This document shows positions 45,508-53,402 of a DNA stretch of 64,000 nt, in pieces. A program made the translations under genes and the position numbers. Source of the DNA: Pseudomonadota bacterium (GTDB lineage Bacteria > Pseudomonadota > Alphaproteobacteria > Sphingomonadales > Sphingomonadaceae); contig CAUJJI010000019.1 in NCBI GenBank assembly GCA_963205265.1, positions 1-64,000 of the forward strand, given 5' to 3'. The notes under the pieces were generated by a model, which was not told the origin of the DNA, did not search any database, and saw only the letters and a list, made by a program, of their open reading frames with translations. Position 1 is the first letter of the stretch. Each line of letters begins with the position of its first letter.

Positions 45508-47252
45508 GCAATCCCTTCCCGTCCCGGCGCACCCTGCGCGCCCCGCACCAGTCGGCCTGGCAAGGCGCCGGTCGCCTGGCCGCCCCGATAGGTGATCTCG
45601 CCGGAAACGATCGTCGCCTCATAGCCCTCAGCCGCCTGCATCAGGCGGCGCCCGCCGGCCGGCAGGTCGTAGATCGGACGCGGTGCGTGGAGGCGCAAGC
45701 CGGCGAGGTCGATCACGTTGACGTCGGCTTTCATGCCGACCGCGATCCGACCCCGGTCATGGAGCCCGACCGCGCAGGCGGTGTCGCTGGCGAGCATGCG
45801 GATGGCGCGCGGCAGGGTGATCCGCTTCGCCGGGTCGGGATGGCCCACCCAATGCGTCAGCAGGTAGGTCGGCAGCGAAGCGTCGCAGATCATGCCGTAG
45901 TGGGCGCCGCCGTCGCCAAGACCCAGCAGCACGTCGGGATGCTTCAGGAACACTTCTCCGGCCCCTTCGAACCTCTCGCCGATGCGGTTCGCCGAAGGGC
46001 GGTAGAGCACCGCACGCCCATCGTTCTCGAGCAGGGCGTCGTAAATGACTTCCAGCGGGTCGAGCCCGGCGCGGCGGGCCCGCGCGGCGATGCTGTCGGC
46101 GGCGTCGGGGTGATAGTTGGGCGGGTCGCCGAGCGGGAAAAGCCACTCGGTATCGTCGACGACCGACTTGAAGAAGGCGTGGGGGTCTTCACTGCGCTCG
46201 GCCAGCAGACGGCGGCGCAGTCCGGGATCGCGCATGGCGGCCACCTTTTCGGCTAGCGGCAGGCCGGCCAGGGCTGCGAAGCCGGGGTGGAACACGAAGG
46301 GATGAAGCGACAGGTCGAGGCCGATCAGGATGCCGACCGGCCGCGGCATGACCTGCGCCTTGATCGCGAGGCCATCGGCCCTGGCCGCGGCTATGCCGTC
46401 GAGGATAACCCGCCAGCGGTCGCTGCCGTTGGCCGGCTGGGTCAGCGTGAAGGACAGCGGCCGCCCCGATGTCGCGGCCAGGCGGCGCAGCAGCGCCACC
46501 GTGTCCTCGCCCGAAATCCGGTCGTCCCCCAGCATCTCGAAGACGCCGGTGCCGGCGTCGCGCAGTCCCTCCGCCATCGCCAGAAGCTCGGCTTCCTCCG
46601 AGAAGATCGTCGGCACGTTGCGGCCGTCGCGGTAGCGGTGAGCGAGGTGGCGCGTAGTGCTGACCCCGATCGCGCCCGCGCGCAGCGCCTCGGCGGTGAG
46701 CGCCCGCATCTGCGCCAGGTCCTCTGCGGTCGGCGGCTCGCAATCGGCACCGCGCTGGCCCATCACGTAGACACGCAGCGGGTTGTGCGGCAGCTGCGCA
46801 GCGAAATCGATATCGGCACGGCGCGCCCCGATCGCATCGAGATAGTCGGGAAAGCTTTCCCAGTTCCAGGGAAGTCCCTCGCTCATCACCGCTTCGGGAA
46901 TGTCCTCGACGCCCTCCATCATGCGGATCATCAGCTCGCGCTGCCCGGGCCTTGCCGGCGCGAAGCCGACGCCGCAATTGCCCATGATCACGCTGGTCAC
47001 GCCGTGGCCGGACGACGGAGCCAGCCGGTTCTCCCAGGTGATCTGCCCGTCGTAATGCGTGTGGATGTCGACGAAGCCGGGGGTCACGATCCGGCCCTCG
47101 GCCGCGATCTCCTCCCGGCCGCGCCCGCCGACCTTGCCGACCGCCGCGATGGTCCGGCCCCGGATGGCGACATCACCGTCGAACGCTTCGCCGCCGCTGC
47201 CGTCGACGATGGTGCCGCCGCGGATGACCAGGTCGAATTGGGGATCGGTCAC
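45504..47252 (-). CDS. D-aminoacylase/N-acyl-amino-acid deacylase-type amidohydrolase
   Basis: 582 residues. Metal-dependent hydrolase of the amidohydrolase superfamily: FVDIHTHYDGQ with H64, H66 and D68, later QRGAD, and the terminal domain with VGMKADVNVIDLAG and VSGEITYRGGQ. This large group (amidohydro_3) hydrolyses N-acyl D-amino acids and related amides. The GTG at 47252 has GGGAGG five bases upstream. It follows the TauD gene by 17 bases in the operon. Substrate unknown. Confidence 0.87.
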   Translation of the reverse strand: MTDPQFDLVIRGGTIVDGSGGEAFDGDVAIRGRTIAAVGKVGGRGREEIAAEGRIVTPGFVDIHTHYDGQITWENRLAPSSGHGVTSVIMGNCGVGFAPARPGQRELMIRMMEGVEDIPEAVMSEGLPWNWESFPDYLDAIGARRADIDFAAQLPHNPLRVYVMGQRGADCEPPTAEDLAQMRALTAEALRAGAIGVSTTRHLAHRYRDGRNVPTIFSEEAELLAMAEGLRDAGTGVFEMLGDDRISGEDTVALLRRLAATSGRPLSFTLTQPANGSDRWRVILDGIAAARADGLAIKAQVMPRPVGILIGLDLSLHPFVFHPGFAALAGLPLAEKVAAMRDPGLRRRLLAERSEDPHAFFKSVVDDTEWLFPLGDPPNYHPDAADSIAARARRAGLDPLEVIYDALLENDGRAVLYRPSANRIGERFEGAGEVFLKHPDVLLGLGDGGAHYGMICDASLPTYLLTHWVGHPDPAKRITLPRAIRMLASDTACAVGLHDRGRIAVGMKADVNVIDLAGLRLHAPRPIYDLPAGGRRLMQAAEGYEATIVSGEITYRGGQATGALPGRLVRGAQGAPGREGIA

Positions 47253-47269
47253 TATGGCCTCCCGCCTCG

Positions 47270-48226
47270 TCAGACGTCGAAATCGGCGTCGGGGCCGTCG
47301 AGGCCCAGCCGCCGGCCGAGCGCATAGTCGCCGGCGATCGTCGTGCGCTCCATCACCCGCGTCTGGTCGATCGGCACGCCGGTCGCGCAGTGCAGCGTGC
47401 GCCAATTGTCCCAGAGCACCATGTCGTCCGCCTGCCAGCGGTGGAAATAGGAGAATTCCGCGTCGGTGCAGATCGCGACGAGCTCGCGCAGCAGCATGTC
47501 GCCGGCGGCGGTCCCGTCCTCGTAGACGCCGATCGCGAACGCGGGCGATATGTTCAGCACTTTGCGGCCGGTTTCCGCCTGGGTGTACACCATGGGGTGG
47601 ATGACGCGGGGGTAGCTGAATTTTCGCCGCTGGATCTGCGTTCCCGATGCCGCCATGCGCAGCAGCTGCGCCGGGCCCGCGCCGGCGAAGCCTTGCAGGC
47701 TCATGTCGACATCGACATGGTAGACCACATGGAGCCCCTCGATCCTGTCCCGCAGCTGCGCGGGCAAGCGCTCATAGGCAGCGATCCGGTCGATGAAGCC
47801 GGTCTCGCCGCCGCTGGCCGGCAGCTGCACGGGCCGCAGGATGCCGCCGCGGTTGATCCGGTGCGTGTAGATGAGGTCGCTGTGCCATGGCAGCCAGCCG
47901 CCGCGCAGCTCGCCGCCGACGTCGTAGTAGCTGCCGTCCCCGGGATAGAACTTGATCTTGACGAGGTCGGGAAAGCCTTCCTGCCGGCTTTCCGGGAACG
48001 GATGCGCCTCGAGCGCGCCGAAGCAGCGGCTGAGCGCGAGATGGAACGCCTGCGACGACTCGCCCTCTCGAAACAGCAGAACGCCGCGCTCGATCCACAG
48101 ATCGTTCAATTGCCGGCGAATGCCGGGCTGCTCCAACTGCGCCGCGGTCAGACCCGTGACCGTGGCACCGAAAGGCAGGGCGCTTGCCAGTGGCGATATG
48201 ACCAGTTCGTCCGCAAGGCTTGCCAT
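47270..48226 (-). CDS. TauD/TfdA-family 2-oxoglutarate-dependent dioxygenase
   Basis: 318 residues. Facial triad H115-x-D117 (WLPWHSDLIYTH) and H279 (DNWRTLHCATG), with Arg in RVMERTTIAGDYALG. It is a clear paralogue of the enzyme at the head of the first oxygenase operon: WLPWH, NRGGILRPV and SYPRVIHP recur. It heads the second leftward operon, divergent from a LysR gene; the ATG follows GGGAGAG. A 24-residue upstream extension would cover the LysR sites and is rejected. Confidence 0.87.
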   Translation of the reverse strand: MASLADELVISPLASALPFGATVTGLTAAQLEQPGIRRQLNDLWIERGVLLFREGESSQAFHLALSRCFGALEAHPFPESRQEGFPDLVKIKFYPGDGSYYDVGGELRGGWLPWHSDLIYTHRINRGGILRPVQLPASGGETGFIDRIAAYERLPAQLRDRIEGLHVVYHVDVDMSLQGFAGAGPAQLLRMAASGTQIQRRKFSYPRVIHPMVYTQAETGRKVLNISPAFAIGVYEDGTAAGDMLLRELVAICTDAEFSYFHRWQADDMVLWDNWRTLHCATGVPIDQTRVMERTTIAGDYALGRRLGLDGPDADFDV

Positions 48227-48277
48227 GGCGCTCTCCCGAAGTTTTGCGGCATGGATGGCAAGTGCGGCGTAGCAGGA

Positions 48278-48319
48278 CAAATGCCGATTTGTTTGCACAT
48301 AGTATGCCGCTACGGCATA
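48278..48319. promoter_or_regulatory. Two palindromic sites for the adjacent LysR regulator
   Basis: The site next to the LysR start is a perfect 7-bp inverted repeat, TATGCCG-CTA-CGGCATA (48303-48319), which includes a T-N11-A core. The second is CAAAT-GCCG-ATTTG (48278-48291). Their centres are about 27 bases apart in the 101-base spacer between the divergent TauD-operon and LysR genes. LysR proteins normally bind a strong recognition site near their own start and a weaker activation site toward the target promoter, as laid out here. Confidence 0.6.
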
Positions 48320-48327
48320 GCCATGCC

Positions 48328-49290
48328 ATGGAACTGAGGCACCTGCGCTACTTCATCGCGGCGGTCGAGGAAGGCTCGCTGCAGAAAGCGGCGGCGCGGC
48401 TCAACATCGCCCAGCCCGCGCTGTCGCGCCGCGTCCGCGACCTCGAGGTGGAACTGGGCTGCCCGCTCTTCCTGCGCGGTCCGCGCGGCATAGTGCCGAC
48501 TCCAGCCGGCCGCCTGCTCTATGAAGACGGCATTCGCGCGGTCGCCGGCCTCGAGGAAACGATCCAGCGCGTCCGCCAGTCCGCGCGCCTCGGGGGTGAC
48601 GGGGTGCGGTTGGGCCTGGCGCCGAGCGTAGCCCGCAAATACGCCTTCGTCGCCGATGTGCTGGAACGCGAGCAAGCCGACAGCGGATACCGCATCGCGA
48701 TCGTCCAGCGGCCGTCGTCGGAACTCGCGGACAGCCTGCGCAAAGGCACGATCGACCTCGCGCTCATGTACGAGCAGCGCCCGAATGCCCGGCACATCGG
48801 CGAGCGCCTGATCCACCGCGAAGCCTATGTGCTGGCGATGCACCCGTCGCATCGCTTGGCAATCCGCGCTCCTGCCGATCTGTCCGAACTCGCAGATCAG
48901 CCGCTTGTCTGGCTGAGCCGGAGAGACAGTGCCGGCGGCGTGAACCCGATGCTGCTGCAGCTTCGGCGGCATGGATTCGACCCGTCGATCCGTGAACTGG
49001 TCGACACTCCGGAGGAACAGCTCGACTTGACGATGACGGGCGCCGGAATGTGCATCACGCCGGCATCGACAATGCTGGCCGTGCCGCCCGGCAAGCTCCA
49101 CTTCCGCGCTTTGCCGCGCCTCGACGCGGCGATGGACCTGACCATGGCGTGGCATCGGGAAGGGTCGGGCGAGCACAGCCAAGGGCTCGTTGCCCGGGTC
49201 AATGCCGCCATCGACCGGCACAGGTCGGCACTGGCGCAATTGCCGGACTGGGCGATGCTCGACAAGCACCAGCTCTACCGGCCGGAATAG
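48328..49290 (+). CDS. LysR-family transcriptional regulator
   Basis: 320 residues. The N-terminal HTH (LRYFIAAVEEGSLQKAAARLNIAQPALSRRV begins at residue 6) and the coregulator-binding domain with LPLVWLSRR and GAGMCITPAS are typical. It lies divergently from the TauD-led operon and very likely controls it in response to a pathway compound. The ATG at 48328 gives MELRHLRYF, the usual LysR start; the palindrome lies 8 bases before it, so the regulator probably represses itself. Confidence 0.92.
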   Translation: MELRHLRYFIAAVEEGSLQKAAARLNIAQPALSRRVRDLEVELGCPLFLRGPRGIVPTPAGRLLYEDGIRAVAGLEETIQRVRQSARLGGDGVRLGLAPSVARKYAFVADVLEREQADSGYRIAIVQRPSSELADSLRKGTIDLALMYEQRPNARHIGERLIHREAYVLAMHPSHRLAIRAPADLSELADQPLVWLSRRDSAGGVNPMLLQLRRHGFDPSIRELVDTPEEQLDLTMTGAGMCITPASTMLAVPPGKLHFRALPRLDAAMDLTMAWHREGSGEHSQGLVARVNAAIDRHRSALAQLPDWAMLDKHQLYRPE

Positions 49291-49795
49291 ATCGAGCGGG
49301 CGCAGCAATGCTCGCGAGGTCGGACCGACGCGCGGGCTGGAGTGCCTCCTCAAGATCCCTCGGAGCGCGTGGCTGCAGGCGACCCGATCGCGTCAACGGT
49401 CGGGCACCAAATCTTCGGAGCGAGGTTCGCTTCGCACAGGCGATAGGGTGACGGCCGCGCCTAGGGGTCGAGTCCAAACAGCGACCGTCGCCCTACGAAT
49501 ATGTATCCGCGGGATCGCGAGCTATCCGGAAGATTGCGTAACCGCCTAGGCAATTTGCAGAAACTGGCGCCGGAGGCACTGCCTCTGCGAACCGTCCCGA
49601 CGTCCGCCACGGGCCGGATCGGCCATGGTGGTGCCATAAAGTATACATTGCGCCTGCACGCGGACGCGTGCGGAATTGCAACAGAGTCGAGGCAAAGCCG
49701 TGCACGGCGGCTTCTAACAACTTGACGACCAATGCCGCGTGGGCCAGCTTGTCGCCAAGGTTCAGCAAAGCTGGAATTCGGAGGAGGGAGCCAAT
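49291..49795. other. Gene-free spacer (505 bp) upstream of the TonB receptor
   Basis: No supported gene. A short AT patch with GTATAC at 49640-49650 and a small palindrome GCACGC-GGAC-GCGTGC near 49658-49673 lie in the likely promoter/leader of the receptor gene. A purine-rich GGAGGAGGGAG precedes the receptor's ATG. No Fur-like box or riboswitch was recognised. Confidence 0.5.
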
Positions 49796-52372
49796 ATGCA
49801 ACGACACCGTAGTCTCGTCCTGGCCGCGCTTGCGGGAGTATCCACGCTCGTATGGAGCGTGCCGGCGATCGCGCAGGATGCGCAGGCAGAGTCTGCCGCC
49901 GCGCCGGGCGAAATCATCGTCACGGCCCGCAAGCGCAACGAATCGATCCTCAAGGTCCCGGTCGTCGTCACGGCCGTCACCGGCGACCAGTTGACCACTT
50001 CGCAGATCACCACCGTGACCGACCTGCCGCGGCTGGTGCCCGGCCTGGTCATCGCCGGCAACATCCTGTCGATCGGCCCGCAGGTCACCATCCGCGGTGT
50101 CGGCACGTCGTCGTTCGACCCCGGCGTCGACCAGTCGGTATCGCTGAACATCGACGGGCTCTCGCTGGGCCAGGGCCTGGCATTCGGCAGCGCCATGTTC
50201 GACGTCGGCCAGGTCGAAGTGCTCAAGGGCCCGCAGGCGCTGTTCTACGGCAAGTCGAGCCCGGGCGGCGTGATCTCGCTGCGCACCGCCGATCCGACCG
50301 ACGAGTTCGAAGTCATCGCCAGCGCCGGTTACGAATTCGTGGCCCGCGAAGGCCGCGGCGAGCTGATCGTCTCGGGCCCGCTCTCGCCCAGTTTCAAGGC
50401 GCGCCTCTCCACGATGTATTCGAAGGGCGAAGGCTATTTCATCAACGACGCCGTGCCGATCGCCGCGACCGGCGCCCTGGCGCCGAAGCACAAGCGCAAC
50501 CCGCAGCCGAAGAACTTCGTCATCCGCGGTACCCTGCTGTGGGATCCCTCGGAGGATTTCACCGCCCGGCTCAAGATCAATCATTCCTACGACCATTCCG
50601 AGAATGCCGAGCTCAAGCAGCTTGCCAACTGCATGGAGCCCGGCGGCACTGTCACTTTCGGCAGCGGCATTCCCGGCACCGGCATTCCCGCCGCGCCGAA
50701 CTTCCTCACTCCGGTCGACCCGATCTCGTTCATCGGCAATGACAACTGCAAGTACGACCGCCACGCGCCGCAGGTCTATCTCGACCCCAGCGCATTCCCG
50801 GGCGTACCCAACAACGGCGTTCCCTATCTGAAGAACGAGCAGAATTTCGGCACGCTCGAGCTCAACTGGAACGTCGCGCCCGATCTCACCTTGACTTCGA
50901 CCACGGCCTATTACCAATTGAAGTCCAGCAGCTCGGTCAATCCGACGCTGACCGTGGCCTCGGCGCCGCTGTTCGCCGTCACCAACCGGTTCCGCCGCCG
51001 TGAGCTCACGCAGGAACTGCGGCTGAACAGCGACTTCAGCGGTCCGCTGAACTTCACTGTGGGCGCCTTCTATGAAGACGGCCAGCTGCGCGACCGGGTG
51101 CATTTCATCCGCAACACCCGCTTCGGCGCCCTGAGCCCGCAGATCGTCGGCCAGCCGTTCCTGCCCTATCTCGACATCCTGAACGACGACCGCGAGTCCA
51201 CGGTCGACATCAGGACCGACTCGGTGTTCGGCCAGCTGCGCTACAAGATCGTGCCGCAGCTCGAACTTGCTGCCGGCGTGCGCTGGTCCAAGGAAACCCG
51301 CAAGCTGAGCATCTTCGACTTCCACAACAACACGATGAACATCCCGGGAGCGCCCGACGATCTCGACATCACCAACCAGCTCAAGCCGGGTTCGAACCGC
51401 GTCCACTCCAACACCTGGTCGCCCGAGGCCACCCTCACCTGGACGCCGACCGACGACCTGACCCTGTTCGGCTCCTACAAGAAGGGCTACAAGTCGGGCT
51501 CGTTCAGCGTCGCGGTTCCGGGAACCGCCGGGCAGGACAAGAGCTTCGGCGACGAGAAGGTCAAGGGCTACGAGATCGGCGTCAAATCGCGGCTGCTCGA
51601 TCGGCACCTGCTCGCCAACCTGGCGTGGTACGATTACCGCTACAACGGCCTGCAGGTCGGCGTGATCGAAGGCTTCGTCAACGGTTCGCCGGTGATCAAC
51701 ACCCGCAATTCGGGCGGGGCGCGGACCTACGGCGTCGACCTCGACTTGCAGTATCGTCCGCCGCAGCTCGAAGGCCTGTCGTTCAATGCCTCGGTCAATT
51801 GGAACCGGGCGAAGTACAAGGAACTGTCGCTGGGCTGCTATCCCAACCAGACCGTGGCGCAGGGCTGCAACCAGAATCCGGTCACGGTCCCAGCAACGGC
51901 GACGCACGGCACGACCCGCTACCTCGAGCAGAACCTCAACGGCGTCCAGATGATCCGCGCGCCCGAGTGGTCGGCCAATTTCGGTTTCGACTACGAATTC
52001 CCGGTGAACTCCGGCTGGTCGCTGAAGTTCAGCAACAACAACCAGTTGTCCTCCAAGTACCCGTCCTACCTGGCGCTCAATCGCCCCAACCGCGACAATT
52101 TCCAGCGCGGCTACATCAAGTTCGACCTGGGCCTCACGCTCAAGTCGTCGGATGACCGCTGGGAAGTTGCGCTGATCGGCAAGAACCTGAGCGACAAGCT
52201 GGTCGCTTCCAACTGCTCGGCCTCCAACACCCAGGGCGGCGGCGTCTTCGGCGGCGATTCCTCGGGCTTCGCCACCCAGCAGGGCCAGGTCGGCTGGGCA
52301 GAGGCGCTGTGCTTCCCCGACGGCCCCGGCCGCTCGGTGTGGGTCCGGCTGACGATGCGGCCGTTCAAGTAA
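49796..52372 (+). CDS. TonB-dependent receptor
   Basis: 858 residues with a signal peptide (LVWSVPAIAQD). A TonB box-like EIIVTARKRNES is followed by a plug domain (LVIAGNILSIGPQVTIRGVG, PQALFYGKSSPGGVISL) and a beta-barrel ending in an aromatic residue (VWVRLTMRPFK). It imports a large or scarce substrate using TonB energy. No siderophore genes are near; the neighbours (GH2, GMC, ThuA, alkylsulfatase, oxygenases) suggest a carbon source, such as a glycoside or steroid-like compound. The start at 49796 has a strong ribosome site. Confidence 0.93.
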   Translation: MQRHRSLVLAALAGVSTLVWSVPAIAQDAQAESAAAPGEIIVTARKRNESILKVPVVVTAVTGDQLTTSQITTVTDLPRLVPGLVIAGNILSIGPQVTIRGVGTSSFDPGVDQSVSLNIDGLSLGQGLAFGSAMFDVGQVEVLKGPQALFYGKSSPGGVISLRTADPTDEFEVIASAGYEFVAREGRGELIVSGPLSPSFKARLSTMYSKGEGYFINDAVPIAATGALAPKHKRNPQPKNFVIRGTLLWDPSEDFTARLKINHSYDHSENAELKQLANCMEPGGTVTFGSGIPGTGIPAAPNFLTPVDPISFIGNDNCKYDRHAPQVYLDPSAFPGVPNNGVPYLKNEQNFGTLELNWNVAPDLTLTSTTAYYQLKSSSSVNPTLTVASAPLFAVTNRFRRRELTQELRLNSDFSGPLNFTVGAFYEDGQLRDRVHFIRNTRFGALSPQIVGQPFLPYLDILNDDRESTVDIRTDSVFGQLRYKIVPQLELAAGVRWSKETRKLSIFDFHNNTMNIPGAPDDLDITNQLKPGSNRVHSNTWSPEATLTWTPTDDLTLFGSYKKGYKSGSFSVAVPGTAGQDKSFGDEKVKGYEIGVKSRLLDRHLLANLAWYDYRYNGLQVGVIEGFVNGSPVINTRNSGGARTYGVDLDLQYRPPQLEGLSFNASVNWNRAKYKELSLGCYPNQTVAQGCNQNPVTVPATATHGTTRYLEQNLNGVQMIRAPEWSANFGFDYEFPVNSGWSLKFSNNNQLSSKYPSYLALNRPNRDNFQRGYIKFDLGLTLKSSDDRWEVALIGKNLSDKLVASNCSASNTQGGGVFGGDSSGFATQQGQVGWAEALCFPDGPGRSVWVRLTMRPFK

Positions 52373-52387
52373 GCAGGGAGCCGTGTG

Positions 52388-52426
52388 CGGACCCGGCCGG
52401 GCAGGCTTCCTGTCCGGCCGGGTCCG
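52388..52426. terminator. Very strong hairpin between convergent genes
   Basis: A 13-bp perfect stem (CGGACCCGGCCGG/CCGGCCGGGTCCG) continues through a G-T pair and CAGG/CCTG to a 3-base loop, 18 pairs in all. It lies 16 bases after the TonB receptor stop and about 65 bases beyond the ThuA stop on the other strand. No T-run follows, so it may work as a bidirectional, Rho-assisted or mRNA-protecting structure. Confidence 0.65.
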
Positions 52427-52490
52427 AATTCCTTCGAGCGGTTCCGGGCCCAGCGGCTCCGATCGCTTTCGGCTGAATTCAGTTTCCGCT

Positions 52491-53372
52491 TCAGGGGTCC
52501 TGGGTCATCCCGAGCGCCCAGCGAATGGCTTCCAGATACATCCTGCGCACTTCGGGGTCGGCCCAGCTGCGGCGGGTATGGCCGATGCTGGAATAGAAAA
52601 CTCGACCGGCGCCGTAGTTTCGCGTCCAGGCGACGGGGATGTCCGAAGTGCCGGCCGGAGCAGTCTCGATCCGGTCCTGGTCGATGCGGAGGAGGACCTT
52701 CGTCTTGGCGCGCGAAAACGCCTTCGGCACATAGAGTTCGTTCTGCGCCGAGAATGAGCGGGGCCAGTGGCGCGTGATCGGCGAGTCCGGTGCTTCGTTG
52801 ACCAGCGGGAATGTGACGACCGGCTTGTCGATGGTGTTCAAGGGGTGTCCGCCGAATCCGGCTCCCAGCATGTCGGCGTATTCGGGCCAGGAATAGTTGG
52901 CATCAAGGGCGCCGTGAACGCCGACGATTCCCTTGCCGCGATCATGCACGAAGCCGAGCAGGGCCTGCTTGGCTTCCGCGCCCAGGCCCCATTCCCCGGT
53001 CGTGTTGACCAGGACCACGGCGTCGAAATCGCCAAGTCCCTCCGGGATGAAACCAAACCGCATCTTCTTGCCGCCGCGCGGGTTGATCAGGTCGAAGTCG
53101 GTGCGCAGTTCGGCATCGAACAGTCCGCTTTCCTGACCGAGGACGGCAATTGCGACCATGGCGTCGGATATCGACTCATGATGAAACCCGCGTTCGGCGC
53201 CAAGGATCAGGACGCGGGGCTTGCGAGGGATGCCCGCCGCAATCCGCGCGGCCAGCGCATCCAGCTGTTGTTCGGACATCGCCGCCAGAGGATCGCCGCG
53301 TTCGGCTCCGACCGCAGCCTGCGGTGCCCAGACCAGGGCGAGAATTGCCGGGATTGCCATTCGCCAGTTCAT
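52491..53372 (-). CDS. ThuA domain-containing secreted protein
   Basis: 293 residues with a signal peptide (LVWAPQAAVGAE). The ThuA fold shows RVLILGAERGFHHESI, VVLVNTTGEWGL, KGIVGVHGALD and VAWTRNYGAGRVFYSSIGH. ThuA proteins are linked to trehalose and other sugar use in Alphaproteobacteria; the fold is like class I glutamine amidotransferases. Last gene of the leftward GMC-GH2-ThuA set, 30 bases after GH2. Confidence 0.88.
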   Translation of the reverse strand: MNWRMAIPAILALVWAPQAAVGAERGDPLAAMSEQQLDALAARIAAGIPRKPRVLILGAERGFHHESISDAMVAIAVLGQESGLFDAELRTDFDLINPRGGKKMRFGFIPEGLGDFDAVVLVNTTGEWGLGAEAKQALLGFVHDRGKGIVGVHGALDANYSWPEYADMLGAGFGGHPLNTIDKPVVTFPLVNEAPDSPITRHWPRSFSAQNELYVPKAFSRAKTKVLLRIDQDRIETAPAGTSDIPVAWTRNYGAGRVFYSSIGHTRRSWADPEVRRMYLEAIRWALGMTQDP

Positions 53373-53402
53373 GCTGCCTGCTCCTGCTCCACGATATGCC
53401 GA

